NCBI GenBank assembly: GCA_964057225.1
Contig: OZ059894.1
Coordinates: 14,146,131-14,210,130, forward strand
Length of the DNA: 64,000 nt
Source of the DNA: Auanema rhodensis
Taxonomy: Eukaryota > Nematoda > Chromadorea > Rhabditida > Rhabditidae
Direction of reading: 5' to 3'
The translations under genes were made by a program, and so were the position numbers. Positions 23,900 to 36,386 of the stretch are shown here, one piece after another (the stretch's first letter is position 1; the number at the start of each line of letters is the position of its first letter). The notes beneath the pieces were generated by a model. It ran no database searches. It was not told the DNA's origin and saw only the letters and a list, made by a program, of their open reading frames with translations.

Positions 23900-25800
23900 C
23901 TAAGCTTGTTTCTTCAATCTCTTGCTTTCAATTCTTCTCGCAACTTCTGCACTGGTTCGCTCATTGACAGCAAGCATATCTTCACGAATTTTGTTCGCTA
24001 GTTCCAGAACATCTTCAGAACTTTTCTAAATATTTCAGAAGTAAAAAATGAAAAACATATTATACTAACTCCTTTGGTACAAACAGGTGGCAAAACCTCT
24101 ACTATGATTTCTCCATCGCTGTGGAAATATCTATCTTTTCTCGAATAGAATGGTGTGTATTCTGAAGTAACAATTGGCACAATTGGAATTTGAGCCTGAA
24201 ACCATGAAGCTCCATAGAGAAAAAAATAATTTGAAACCCACGTTAACAGCAATATTGAAAGCACCTTTCTTGAATGATAGCATGCCACCCTTGGCATTTC
24301 TGGTCCCCTCTGGGAAAATCCAGAGCTGACAAAATGAATTATTGAGTTACTCTACAATTAAATCTCTTACCTTAAGATTTTTCTGGGTTAACTTTTCTAC
24401 GCATTGATCAACTGTACTCATTGCTTTCTCTCTATTGAACCGATTAATGAAAATACAATTAGCCTGCAAGATTGAATAAAATTCTCTACAAGTTTTACAC
24501 ACTGATCCCTCGTTACATATTTTTCAAAACTCAAACAAAGATGAGAAGTATCTTCTGCGCTGTTATACCTTCTCTCATTCCTTCACCGTTTCGGAACTAT
24601 TGACACTTGCACTCACATCGAGCACAATCCCGGTTAGTCTGATGTACAGAAAGCGAGATGAGCGTATCTCTTCATACTCTTGTTCATAAGATCTGATAGA
24701 CCTCGAAGAAAACACTCAATACAACAACCGTAATATAGCAATAAAGAGTTTTAAACCTTTCAAGCAATATAAACCATCTTACAAACTGGGAAACACTTAA
24801 CCACAAAGGCAGTGTAATTTCAGATTTTCTGACTAGAATTAAATAGAAGAAATACCCATCCGTTTCGAATATACAGGTATATATCAGTTTCCAAAGTATA
24901 CGTATGTATGACCAAGCGGACTAAAACATCCCTCTCTTCGGGACAAATAATAACTCTCAACAAGAATTTCTTTCGTATTTCACCCGATTTCTTCTTTTTT
25001 CCTAACAAAAACCACACACAGACACACAGACACATACATAGAGACATATATATGTAGACACCATCACATAGTACACACGGATCCCATTTAATAAATTTTG
25101 TGAATAGAAGCAAAAGAAACCATATTTCTTCTTATTTACGGAGCATATATGACAAAATGGATATTCTAGAAGATAATGGAACCTACCATTAAGCTGCAAG
25201 TATTAAAGAAAGGTATGTATTTCAAAGAACTTTTCATCATCACAACTCCTCTCGGAGGCCAGACATGTGTCATCACAACGATGTCAATCGTACTCTAGAA
25301 AAAAATAAACTTAAATACTAGACAGTTTTTTCTACTTTTCTTTAAATAATTAAAACAAAACTATCAACTTACTTGATGATTGCAAATCACAACAGCTGGT
25401 CCTTTCAAGTCTTTTAGATGTTCATCGAATCCCCTAACTTCAACCTTGATACCAGTCCACATACACCAGTATCGGAAGCTGTGAAATATGACATCCGCTC
25501 CCTGAAAAATATTATAAGAATAAAATGTTGAAAAAAGTGTTAGTTTCTCCAAAATCTTTGAATATCAAACTTTAATTAATTTCAGACACAATAAACTAAC
25601 TAGAATATGAGAAGCACATTGAAGAAATATAAAATACATACTTCTTGTTTGATAAAGGACGGTATCATCAGAATATGGCAAAGAACTCCATGTAAGAAGA
25701 TTGTGATGTAGAAAAAAATTATTTTAACATAGTATTGAAAGGCTGTCGAGAATTTGAACAGCACGAAAAATGCTATAGCGAACAGTATCAATAACCACAT
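23900..25800 (-). CDS. 1-acyl-sn-glycerol-3-phosphate acyltransferase (AGPAT)
   Basis: Seven exons (25800-25642, 25501-25373, 25294-25187, 24463-24371, 24325-24242, 24195-24070, 24025-23900) total 825 nt, giving 274 aa, normal for AGPAT1/2. The enzyme makes phosphatidic acid from lysophosphatidic acid in the ER membrane. Two N-terminal hydrophobic segments (LLILFAIAFFVLFKFS; FFYITIFLHGVLCHILM) anchor it. Motif I is NHQSTID (residues about 94-100), motif II includes CIFINRFNREKA, motif III is FPEGTRNAKG (about 167-176) and motif IV is IPIVPIVTSEYTPFY. The C-terminal tail is Lys/Arg/Glu-rich. It matches the C. elegans acl-1/acl-2 group, but I cannot choose between them. Intron 3 (24464-25186) is long and holds a CA-rich tract. 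Confidence 0.93.
25008..25072 (+). repeat. CA-rich imperfect microsatellite
   Basis: Interspersed ACACAC and AGACACA units followed by a short TATATATG run lie in intron 3 of the AGPAT gene. Confidence 0.7.
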
Positions 25801-26068
25801 ATCTCTAAAAAAAACAATGATACACGTGTTAATCATTTCATTACTAATGGAAATTCAGAATCCTCTATGAACCCATAAAGAACGGAGTTGTCGTTCTACA
25901 CAAACAGAAGATGTACAAAGATAAGAAATTATATACGAACATTATCACAGAATAATTAAGACTTATCGTCTGATAATATTTTAGAGTACAAAACAAAGCT
26001 TTCAAGAAATCGTATCTTCTTAGCAATCATTTAAATCAATATCTCAATCATTCGGCTAGTAACAACCA

Positions 26069-26080
26069 CCCCCCCCCCCC
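26069..26080 (+). repeat. Poly-C run
   Basis: Twelve consecutive C residues in an otherwise AT-rich region. Confidence 0.9.
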
Positions 26081-27845
26081 TTCCTTTAAAAGACCTAAGA
26101 TATTTTATATCACGCTATACATCTGAGTTTTCACAGCACTTCCATTATATTTCAGTGGTAACTTCTGCTCAAAAAATTCAAAATCAGTTACACGAAAATA
26201 TAAGAAACAGGAGAAGGCAGAGGCCATAAGTCATGCCATTCTAATTGCTTGAAATAAAAGACGACAAATTTTCGATCCGTTCACTGCTCGTTACAAGCCC
26301 AAGCAAACACACAAGTAGTCGAAAGTTAGACACAGGTCCCCAGATTACGAGAAAGATGGGAAACAGAAAACATAAAAGGAGATAGCCGTGAGCTTTGCTG
26401 ACTTGACCAAAGTCTCAAGAGATCGGAAGACGACTAGTGTGGCCCCACAAGGGCAATTGTCGCCTTATCATAGCATGACGATCAAATTTGTTCCACTATC
26501 ATCCAGCGTATTCCTAAACAAATTGTCAGAGCCAACGTGTTGGATGGATTTCAAATCTCAAAAACCATAGTTTTTGCTAGAAACTAAGCACACTTATACA
26601 CACAACAATTACTTAATTTACTATATATTGATGGGATTTTCAATCGCAATCTGATATGGACAACCGAATCATATTTCTAGAAAGTTTTGGAGGAACAGCC
26701 AAGTTAATAATAAGAAGTATTAAAGGACAGATGCCAGAACAGGGAAACTTGTTTCCATATTCATGTCAATTTGAAAGTAATTACGTACAGTCATAGGGGC
26801 AGATTTTTGTTCTCACGTCGTAACCTGCATTGTTGGTTACGACTGGCAATATCGACAATGCGTTCTATTTGCTATGCTTATCTCAGTTTTCGCGGTAAAG
26901 TTATGTAAGAACAGTGTACCCTATAGTAGGCACTCATAATTCCAAAAAAATTTGATTAAATTCGGTGGTAACAATTTCATATCAAATTAGACACAAATTG
27001 TATGTCAATAAATAAGTGAGTATGACTGACGATTAAAAAAGAATTGTTTTACAGAAAAGGTGACTATAATTATTAAAGTTTGATTAAACTAATACCCTAC
27101 TATGTAACTTTCCAATAAGATTTGGATATTTAAAAGGTTTTTTATTATTCAATATCGAGAGCTGGAAAACACATCACTTACAAGCAATGTGATAAATAAC
27201 TCAAAAAAACTATTGGTTTCAATGTCAATTTACTTTTCTATTCATATTCGTATCCTTTATTTTATATTTTACAAAATGATAAAATCTTGAACACTGAAAA
27301 ATTGCATATCATATAGAGAAATGCAAATAATTGGTGGAGTACCCTTCATTTTAGTGTTTCGTACATTCATGATTTATTTGAAATATAGAACGCTATAGCT
27401 TGGACAAAACCCTCCACGTAGATTCAGCGTATAGATTGGAATTTCCTTCTAGAAGTGGAAGTGCAACATAAAGTTGATTTGTAGCCAGAAAACTTTACTC
27501 CAATTTGCTATTTCGTTTCGTTGCGTTTGAAGTTCTGAATGTTCATTGAAGCCTTAATTATTGCCTTATGAATAGGTAAAATGAAAAGAAAACAAGCCGT
27601 GAAAGATATAAAGGATAAATATTTAATTTCTCTCAACCTCTACCAGAACATCCATTGATGATATTAATAACTACTTTTTTGGGCAATGATCACCGTGTCG
27701 TTCAAATCTTAATTGGAACCAAGCCAACTGTCAGAAGTCTTGTTCTCTCTTATTTTCTTTCTTGTCCTATTCGTTCTCACAAATACACTACGGACAAATG
27801 AACAACCAAGAGGAAAGAGAGGAGCGAAGAGATAGAGAGATAGAG

Positions 27846-27860
27846 TTGGCTGAGCGCCAA
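27846..27860. promoter_or_regulatory. Perfect NFI palindrome TTGGC-N5-GCCAA
   Basis: The sequence TTGGCTGAGCGCCAA is the exact full consensus for nuclear factor I dimers. It is the first of three such palindromes within 58 bp. Confidence 0.65.
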
Positions 27861-27869
27861 TAGAGAGAG

Positions 27870-27884
27870 CTGGCGCTCTGCCAG
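27870..27884. promoter_or_regulatory. NFI-type palindrome CTGGC-N5-GCCAG
   Basis: CTGGCGCTCTGCCAG keeps the TGGC-N5-GCCA core with correct spacing. Its centre is 24 bp from the previous palindrome. Confidence 0.55.
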
Positions 27885-27888
27885 CGTT

Positions 27889-27903
27889 CTGGCAAGCTGC
27901 CAA
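27889..27903. promoter_or_regulatory. NFI-type palindrome CTGGC-N5-GCCAA
   Basis: CTGGCAAGCTGCCAA has the core and spacing of an NFI site. It is followed directly by TTTGG and GCCAAA half-site-like elements up to 27920. Confidence 0.55.
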
Positions 27904-29677
27904 TTTGGAAGATGGCCAAATGCTAGTCTTTATAAATAGAATTGTCGGTTGATCATATTGAGCACCTACTAACCTTCGTGATAAAAGACTGCAATGTCAA
28001 GGGAAATGTTTTTCTTACTTTGCTAGAACATCAACTTATTTTTGAATCTAGAAACTGTAAGTCGTTTTAAACAATGCCATCACTTTTTCAATGATCTTAT
28101 TTTATTTCTACCATATGTTTGAGAATGATTGGTTAATATTCAGTTTAATTATGTTTTTAGAATTCAATCGTCCTGATATTTCTATCTTTTCACTTTTGTA
28201 CATTCATTCTAAATTATATTATCTAACTTAAATTATTGAACATGAAGGATCAATTTAGAGATACACGTTTTTTTTCTTTTTCATAAAGTATATAGATGCC
28301 AACAACAATTTGTCAGCGGTTGGACCAGCCTTTTCCGATCAATTATTCAGCACTTTCCTACTATTACCACAGACAAGACTTATTTCTGACTTTTTATATA
28401 GCCTTACAAAACTGTTGTACATTTCTTCTATATTCTGCTTTCGCCCCTGGTTCCAGTGCTCGTTTAGCTAGGATCGAATTACCCTGCCGACGAAGAAGTG
28501 ACATTGATTTCTGAGCTGAAGGGTAATGGCAGCCGTGCAGCCATATATGGGAGTTTGTGTATCTACATAAATAGAGCAGCTCTTTCCTTAATAGAATCCA
28601 TTTATAAACCCCTAGTCAGTTAACAATCATTCTATATTTCAATCTTTACCACTTAAACACGATAGAAATATGGCTAAAGACAAGCGAACTGTATCTTTAA
28701 AATTTTCTTGATTATTTGTTTCCCCATCAAAACAGGAAGAATTGATTGTACTATTTTGGAATCTAAGATAAGAATATCAAGTATAATACATATCCTTACA
28801 TCTCACATCCAATATTTATTATTTTAAACCAACAATAACCATAAATGATTTCCAATCTAACGAATCAGTCTTAAATTTAGTTTATAGAAAGTAATTATAT
28901 TCTCACAGCAAAAATAACATATGAAAGAAATTTCGTCTATTCGATGTTTTTTCACTACCCTGCTTGTTTAAAAAACTATTTTCTCGAATAATGTTTCGTA
29001 TCACATAACATAGATATGGGTTTTGTGTATTGGCTTCGGGCCAACGAGTTCTTTTCAGTCGTTTCAGTACTACTGTTCCAATCGCTGTTTGGAAAAATGC
29101 CAAGATTATAAAACGTTAAGATGGGAAAAAAGTGGAATTTCCAAATCCGAAACGAATTCGTTTATCAAGAACGCTCATTTAATTCAGTAATTTTTGTTAA
29201 TTTGTTAATATATTTTTTTCTGAAACTTCCGCATTCAACTTTTGAATTAAAAAATTTACATTCTTATTAGAGAAAATCGTCGGGTAATCTAAAAATGTGA
29301 TGTATTTCTAAATTCTTTCTAACACGGATTCTGAACTGGTTGAATATAGTTATAAAAGAAAGCTGCGATTCTTACATAAAGCCCTTCATCTTGAAACTAT
29401 TTTGTTAGCTTGTCTATTTTTATTGTTTTCGATAACGTCAAAAACTTCGAAAACTTTTCATTTTCCTCTAGTCTCCCATTATTTTATATATTTTGCTATT
29501 GATTAAGTTATTTGAAAATAATGAATCTGAAGGCGTGATCCCTTTGTTCATGCTTATGTTACTCTCAGCTTTGACTTGGCTCTAAAAGCGACCATGAAAT
29601 AGGCAACTAACAACCAAGAACAAGCCACATGTGCTGGAACAGAGCCAAATTTTTTTGACCTTTTAGTAGATATTTTG

Positions 29678-29692
29678 CTGGCGCACTGCCAA
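29678..29692. promoter_or_regulatory. Fourth NFI-type palindrome CTGGC-N5-GCCAA
   Basis: CTGGCGCACTGCCAA lies 1.8 kb from the cluster, close to a TTGGC half site at 29576-29580. Confidence 0.5.
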
Positions 29693-29814
29693 AAAGCCCA
29701 AGAGCTTGTTGAGAATTTGGGAAAACTGAATTTGGTAGAAGATAGGCGTACTTCTACTCAGACCACCTCAACGGATCATCACTGTTGATAAATGAAGATG
29801 GTCCTTAAAGAGTT

Positions 29815-29918
29815 GAACCTGCTAGATACAGCTAGCAGAGTCGGAGACACGCCAGAGACGCAGGGTGTCCGTCAGCCTCCCCCTTCCCTAGCCAACACCA
29901 GCCCCATTCGTCGGCCTG
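29815..29918 (+). other. Candidate 5' noncoding exon ending in a GTGAGT donor
   Basis: A block of clearly higher GC content ends at CCTG|GTGAGTGAG, a near-ideal splice donor. The next same-strand coding gene begins at 33206, behind an acceptor near 33087. The left boundary is a guess. Confidence 0.3.
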
Positions 29919-31740
29919 GTGAGTGAGCCTGTCCGTCCTATTCCTCATGTTTTCTTTCTTCACTTTCCTTTTATAGCATACATGACAGTTCAATATGCCT
30001 GTTGTATTTGATGCTACATTTTTCTTCCTGTAAACACGTGAAGATCTTCAAAATATCTGATCCGATGCTGGTTGAAAAATTCACTGAGCCTATGTGTTTG
30101 CTAAAACCAATTTTCTTGATCTTTAACTTATTTTTTCCAGTATATATCATTGAAGCAACTATATATTTCAAATAGCTAGTGTTGTACTGCATTGTGTTTA
30201 TGCTGTGAGATGTATAAGAGAAGGCGAGAGAACTTCTGAAACCGAGAAATAAAGAAGAGAAATAGAGAAATAGAGAGAAAGAGTGGTGTTGGGGCCGGGG
30301 TGTGTATGTGGTTGGCTGGTTGGTGTGGAGAGGAGACCGAGCGCTGTGTCTGGTTGGGTGGTTGCTGTGTGTCTCTTCTGTCCGTGTCGAGCGTGTGAGC
30401 GTCTTCTCGTTCCTTTGCCCTGTGTTGCTGAGATCGTCGTCACTTATGCTAATCAATATAAACTTTTTTGGCAACTTGTTATCCGACAGCTCTTCCTTTC
30501 ACATGTGCTGTAATAGTTGAGCATATTGCAAAGAAAGAATTTGGGTCAACATGTAGCACTTCGCTACCATACGTCTGAGATCTTGGCTGATCCTCACTGA
30601 GTTGCGTCATTTTCTGTGGATCAATCAATATATTAGCATAGCGAAAATATAATTATTTATTTGCCATTTGTGCTAAGGCCTAGAAAGACTCATAGTTGCT
30701 TTTTCATTTCAACTTGACTTGTGTAAATTACTTTTATTTTGCAGCTTCAGCCCCATGTAATTGCTTCTGAATATTTCTTATGGCTTTTATATCCTTGACA
30801 GCAAGCTTGTAATTGAATGCTTCTGTCCCCTTACGGTACCAATCATTTTCATTTTTGTTTTTGTTAATATGTTCATCCTTACGTTAAGCACTTTTGTACG
30901 TTGTTATCTACTGCAAATGCATTGATTGTTTATATTTTACCATTGTGAGGTAACAATGTTTCTACTAGAAGTTAAGTAAATTTGAAGATTTCCTATGTTA
31001 GTACTCTTTTGACTCAATAACCATAGCAGAGTGGAGGTAGCAATACTGGAAAACGTGCCTCGCACCAAATTATCCACTTCATGGGTAGTCGAGGTAGGAT
31101 AGAGATGACGATGTTAAAATAATTTTCCGCACTGGACAAGGTAACAATGCCGATTATTGTAGTCTCACATTGTTTATTATGAGAATTGATGTGCACTGGT
31201 TATTCCTCTTGACCGCTTCTTTCAAACCATTGATTTCTAATAAGGCTGCTGACTGGATCCTAGTGCACATACACAGTTGTCTGATGAACAGGTATCGAAT
31301 GACGACCGTGTATGCGACTCCGAACAGCCGTCACTCATTATCCAGTCCTACATAGTCATGCACCGTTTCCTTTTTATGGAGTGCCGATATAATTTCTGTT
31401 ACATAACGATTTCATACGCCATTCTACGGAAGAATAAAAACAAAAAATCGTATCAAAACTAGGGGATTCACTTCATAGTTCTTTATCCACTTCTGAATTG
31501 CCAATTTCTAATTTAATTTCCAATTTTTAAAAATTTCTTTCGAAATGAGTATTTTTTAAACGTTTTGTTGTGAGTAAGATGTGCATATTGGAATTTTTGA
31601 AGCATTGGGAAGGGGGGTTGAAAATGTTTTTCTTTTTCTCATCTACTGTGTTTGCGTTCGTCAACCCTGAATAAAAGTTATAAATGAGTCTATTTAGTTT
31701 GTGATTTTACCAATCTTTCAAATTTTTTTCTATAATTTGA

Positions 31741-31757
31741 ATATATATATATATATA
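31741..31757 (+). repeat. AT dinucleotide run
   Basis: A short uninterrupted AT repeat in the gap before the gene at 33206. Confidence 0.8.
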
Positions 31758-33205
31758 ATATTTTCTCACACTACAACTTGTGTCACATTCGTATCTATTT
31801 TGAAGATTGTTCTCAAATGAACTAACCGTGAGAATGAACAGTAGACTTGCACTTATCCTGCTCCGCTAACTGTCTTTTTTGATACGACCTGTAAATTTAT
31901 TTTTTCCTTGCCTTATAAACATATACTGTAGCTGTTTTCAACTTTTTTATAGGCTGAAAAGAACTGTTCTCAACAGTCTACAGGCATCGGAAAGTTTTCT
32001 AATTTTTAACATATGTCTTGCGTCAAGTAGATTCTATATCAGTCCGGCGAAAAATATTGCCTCAAAACACGCATCGAGACCCAACATTGGATTGGTCAAT
32101 GACACCCGCTTTTGCCTCTCTTCATTCTTCTTGCTTTTCTCATTTTTGTTCACATTCTTTTGTTCCATGTCTTTCGTCCTGTTCTGCTTTCTCTTTTTCT
32201 ATTCTCTGAATAGGATGCGACTGTCGGATCTCTCAACGTTTATGCAAAATGGTTCGAGCCTCTATCAAACATTTTAAAGAGAAAACTCTTTGTCGTGCTC
32301 CTCTGTTGTCATACTCAAATACATGAAGCTTATGTGGTTTTTCCGAACGATGCATGACCATACAAGGGGTATTTGAGCAGACAAATAAATTCAGACTTCA
32401 AACTCTTGCAACCACTAGAGACCGCTTGAGCTTTTTGCGTAACTAGCTGTTTGTTAAAAGAGCAATTTTCGTTGATCTGGACCTTTCAGTAAATTGGAGA
32501 CGTTCATAGGTTCATTATCAAAAAGTCACTTGTCTGATTGTTTTTGTTGGCAATAAGCAACCTCGATGCTTTCTGCAACTAACTTATTTGCCCCTAGGGC
32601 GTTGTCTTGACCCTAGTTTGCCTTTATGTGCTCATTCTTCGATTCTCTTTTTCATCTCTCGCTATATGTTGCTTTCCTTTAGCTATCTTTTATTCGTATA
32701 AATTCAGTCTTTCGGCGACTCACTTCCTCTTCTGACAATGTCGTGCGGTTCCCAATTCTTACAATGTGACTTTTCTAATTTTCTGTGATTTCTTTTTGAT
32801 TCGGGTAAAGCTTCTATTCACCAATTGCATGTATTCTTGGGAAACGTATCCCTAACACAGTAAATATGGTACTCTCTTTGTATGAACATCGAATATCGTT
32901 ACGCGAATATCATATCATTTCGAGAAAAGTGCTCTAGTGCGAATGCAAACCATGGGCGGAGCTTTTACCCACCCACTTTGGCTGTAGTTTTCCAGTCTGT
33001 TTATGTCAAATCTGTAAATTTATGTTTTCTGAATGATTTTTCTTTTTTGCGTTTATTTTTCTATAGTATATGCTTTGTTTATTATAGATCAATGCTGGGT
33101 AGCTGAGATTGTCGATTAGAGAAGCTCAGATATCGACGAAATAAAATCGACCACGACCACAGCTTTTACGGCACCTTCGTGGTTTTATACGGGTAGAGGA
33201 TCATC

Positions 33206-36200
33206 ATGATGCAGCAACTAGTCAACGATCTTCGTAAACAAGCTATTTCTAATAAGGAGACTGAACATGAATCGATTTCTCGAGTTGGTTCTTCTGGTGT
33301 ACGTCATAAGCCCATTGCTGTGGTAAGTTCATTAATCCTAACTTAAATACTTGGGTTGTTTATTTCAGAGCTACTTGAATGACTCTGGTACTGAATCCGA
33401 TGAAGAACTCGAAATGTTTGGAAGTAAGTTTGATAATTCAACTGTTATATTATTAAGATCACTTCAGTTTTGAGGCCGTAAATTATACAGTTTTACAGGT
33501 TCTTTATTGTTTTTTTTTCAGATGCTATGCAATATCAACGTGATTACGAAGACTTCCTTAGTGGAGCTGCGAGGCCTCCAGAGCTCTCCGATTTACCTCC
33601 CACAGCTGATATTGATGACGTTAGGTTAGTGTATATTCTTGCTATTTATTATTGAATAAAATAACTCTGTAGAATGACAGGACTAAACTGAAAAAGAATA
33701 TCTGTAAGATTTATGTGCTAATTGCTCCAGGAAAGATAACAATGAAATAGTCTTCAACTTTCAAAAAAAAGCAAACCTTTAAATAGACTGGCATTGTTAG
33801 CCATATTATTCTCGCTGTTCGCGTATAATTTATCCAACATTCAGATCTTTTTTTTCAATAATATGTTCTGAAAAACAACATAGTTGGGCCTTTCCTTTTT
33901 CTCCCGGTTGTGTTAGAGCTTGATATCGATGAGTTGTATGGCTCTCTCTCTGTTCAGGAGCCATAGTCCGCATTAGTTACATCTTTGGCTCTAACCACTG
34001 TATGGGAAATAAAACAAGTGTGTCTAACATGTAATCTAACTAAGACAGTTACATACTTGAAACCAAAGGCTGATACATGAAAAATATGATTCAAAGGAGT
34101 ACTCATTCCATTCTCAAGTTTTAGCCTGAATCAGACGAGCAGACATTCCACTATGGTTAGAGACGCAGGGTAGGATATGCGCTGTTAGCGAGCACTCTGC
34201 ACTCTTCTCCGTTTTTCATCTTTCTTCTTTCTTTGTATCGTTATTTCATGTTCTCTGCATCTTTGAGACAACTAGCTTGTGGAAGAAAAGTCGCGTTTTG
34301 AGCTTCTGATTAATAATTGAACAAATTTCTGTGAAGCCTTTAATTAAATTAACAAATGTACTATAGCATTTATGAATGAAAATTAAAAATTTTAAGAGTT
34401 GTGACGAGGAAATTCAACAAGCTTAGAAAGTCTCTTTTTTTAATTTAGGCCTTATAAGATAGGTTGAGCTATAGAAAATAAGGGAGGCTGTAGGTTTCAA
34501 AGAGAAACTATGACAAGTGAATAAATTCGCGTCTTTGTCACGACATTCTTCTTCGTTGTTGCATAAAATAGGAATATATGGGTCATCTCTTGTGATTTAT
34601 CCAACTATATATATAAACGTTTAATTCATGAATTTATGATAGAATTGGAGGCTCTAAATTAAGGGATTATGGTCTATGTGACTAATAATGCGCCATATAG
34701 AATATACATATAAATTTTCTATTTTATCAAAGTATGGGTTAAACTTTACTAAAGACAACTATCCGAATCAATAGTTTCTCTAAACTGAATTTTTTTTTTA
34801 ATTGCAAAATGATTTCTGCCAACTTTCGTTGTGTTCGGTCTCGGTAATTAACGTAGTAGTGAAAGTAAATAGACAATTTCTCTGAGTGAAGTGAAGATGA
34901 GAGAACAATAAAATTTGTTTTACGTAGTTCACTGCTTTTAAAACAGAAAGTACATCGTTTTATTTTAAAAAATATTTTTTTTAGCTGGGACAGCATTGGT
35001 CGTGAGTCTGGAATTTTGACTGGAGATGGTTCCGATTCTGATGAGGACCCGACTACTCCTAAACAGCAAGTTTTAATTTTGTTTGATTTTTATTTATATA
35101 CGTAATGTATTGTTTGATGCTATAATGTTTTTATTATGGAAGTCATAAATTAATTTTTAGACGTCGTCGTATGGTACTGACTCAGACTTCTCCATCTACA
35201 ATCAGCAAGGTTTTTTTTAAACTTCTGTGCTTAAGATAAATTTTATTTTACCTTTCTGTGCGATTTTCCAAATATTCATATACGGATATTTTTAATTTAG
35301 CGCATTAAAATTTAGTTTTTTGAACATGATTTTTTTGTTTAACCTTGATTTCTCTACATTGAACACTTAGTTAAAAAAATCTTTTTATTGTTATATAGTT
35401 GCAGTTATGTACTCTACATAGCAATATCTATAGCCATTAAACCTCTATTATACCATCAGAAAGGAAATGATTATGAGAAACTTTGCCCAAGCGAATTTGA
35501 AATCCCAAAGTGCAAAGTAGACGTTGTAGATATAATGCATTGTTGATATTTTTCGGTGTTAGAAGAACAATTTTGAAGTATATAAAAACTTTTGAAAAGG
35601 CCCGAAAAAACACTGATTGTGCTTTTATAAATTCCTGACAACTGATGAGCTAATTACTAGTTATTTTATTCTTATTCAGAAGGCACTTATCTTCTAGAAT
35701 ATATGAAACCTTTTTTACATGTCTGAAATCTCTTCGCCTGTGAAATTTTCTTTTTTTTAAACGATTATATATAAATTTTCTCTTTATAACCTTACAAAGA
35801 TATATCTCTATAAAATTCACTACCGTTTGCATTAAAATTTTTTTTTATTTCAGCAACAATGTGAATTTCCACCAATGTCAATGCTTGGGGAAAAAAGACG
35901 CCATGCCGACAGATCTGAGGGAGCCGTTACACCACAAGCCAATGGTCTCGGGTCTCCTAATGGAAAGGGTTAGTTTAAGAATGTTATATTAAGTTATGTT
36001 TTTTTCCATTTTCAGAACGTCCTCGTAATGTAGCTGTCAGACGCTGCCCAGTTCGTTTACTTGTACATCGTCCTCCAAAGGAAACTGAAAGACCTCTAAA
36101 TCAGGATGCGTTTGATCCAGGCTCTGAAAATCACGAACCTATTAAAAGATCAAGGCTCTGTCGCCCTATGCTGGATTTTGATAAAATGCTCAGGGTATTT

Positions 36201-36316
36201 AACGTTTTTTTATGGCTATGTTATCTTCCATCTTTTAGAATCGTTTAGACGTAACCGCCGCCGGCTCGGCGAGTTCGTCTTCAGCGTTTAAATCCTATTC
36301 ATCTCAGGATAAATAA
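33206..36316 (+). CDS. Acidic/basic low-complexity protein, probably nuclear, unrecognised
   Basis: Eight exons (33206-33322, 33369-33423, 33522-33624, 34985-35065, 35161-35209, 35854-35968, 36016-36194, 36239-36316) total 777 nt, giving 258 aa. An alternative start is the next codon (33209). The N-terminal half has acidic Ser-rich stretches: DSGTESDEELEMFGN (about residue 43), which contains a perfect DSGxxS phosphodegron-type motif, and GDGSDSDEDPTTP. The middle has basic clusters (QRRRMVL, EKRRHADR) and SP/TP sites. The C-terminal part has a conserved-looking block, IKRSRLCRPMLDFDKMLR, with a possible nuclear signal, then a Ser-rich tail. I do not recognise the family. Intron 4 (35066-35160) begins with GC. 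Introns 3 (1.36 kb) and 5 (0.64 kb) are long. A perfect 12-bp hairpin lies 38 nt after the stop. Confidence 0.75.
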
Positions 36317-36353
36317 AATGCGTTAGTCTTACTTCCCAGTTGACGACTAAGGT

Positions 36354-36386
36354 AGCAAGTATGTTCAATCACATAACATACTTGCT
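36354..36386 (+). repeat. Perfect 12-bp hairpin in a likely 3' UTR
   Basis: AGCAAGTATGTT (36354-36365) is exactly complementary to AACATACTTGCT (36375-36386) across a 9-nt loop. It starts 38 nt after the stop codon of the 258-aa protein gene, so it would form a stem-loop in that mRNA. Confidence 0.7.

Larger units (their letters stand above)
25801..33205. other. 7.4 kb gap, promoter/5' leader territory
   Basis: No coding gene is supportable here. The left end serves the AGPAT promoter. There is a 12-nt poly-C run at 26069-26080. NFI-type palindromes lie at 27846-27903 and 29678-29692. A GC-richer block at 29815-29920 ends in a strong GTGAGT donor, and a G/T-rich block with GAGA-like purine runs lies at 30240-30440. 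Acceptor-like TTATTATAG near 33087 precedes the next start. I read much of this as regulatory DNA and a long 5' leader intron of the gene at 33206. Confidence 0.45.

Noticed and set aside
30198-30520. Overlapping open frames on both strands in the G/T-rich block
   Set aside because: The translations are low-complexity (Cys/Val/Gly or Thr/His/Pro) and frames overlap on both strands. The block looks like promoter or leader sequence with few stops because of its base composition.
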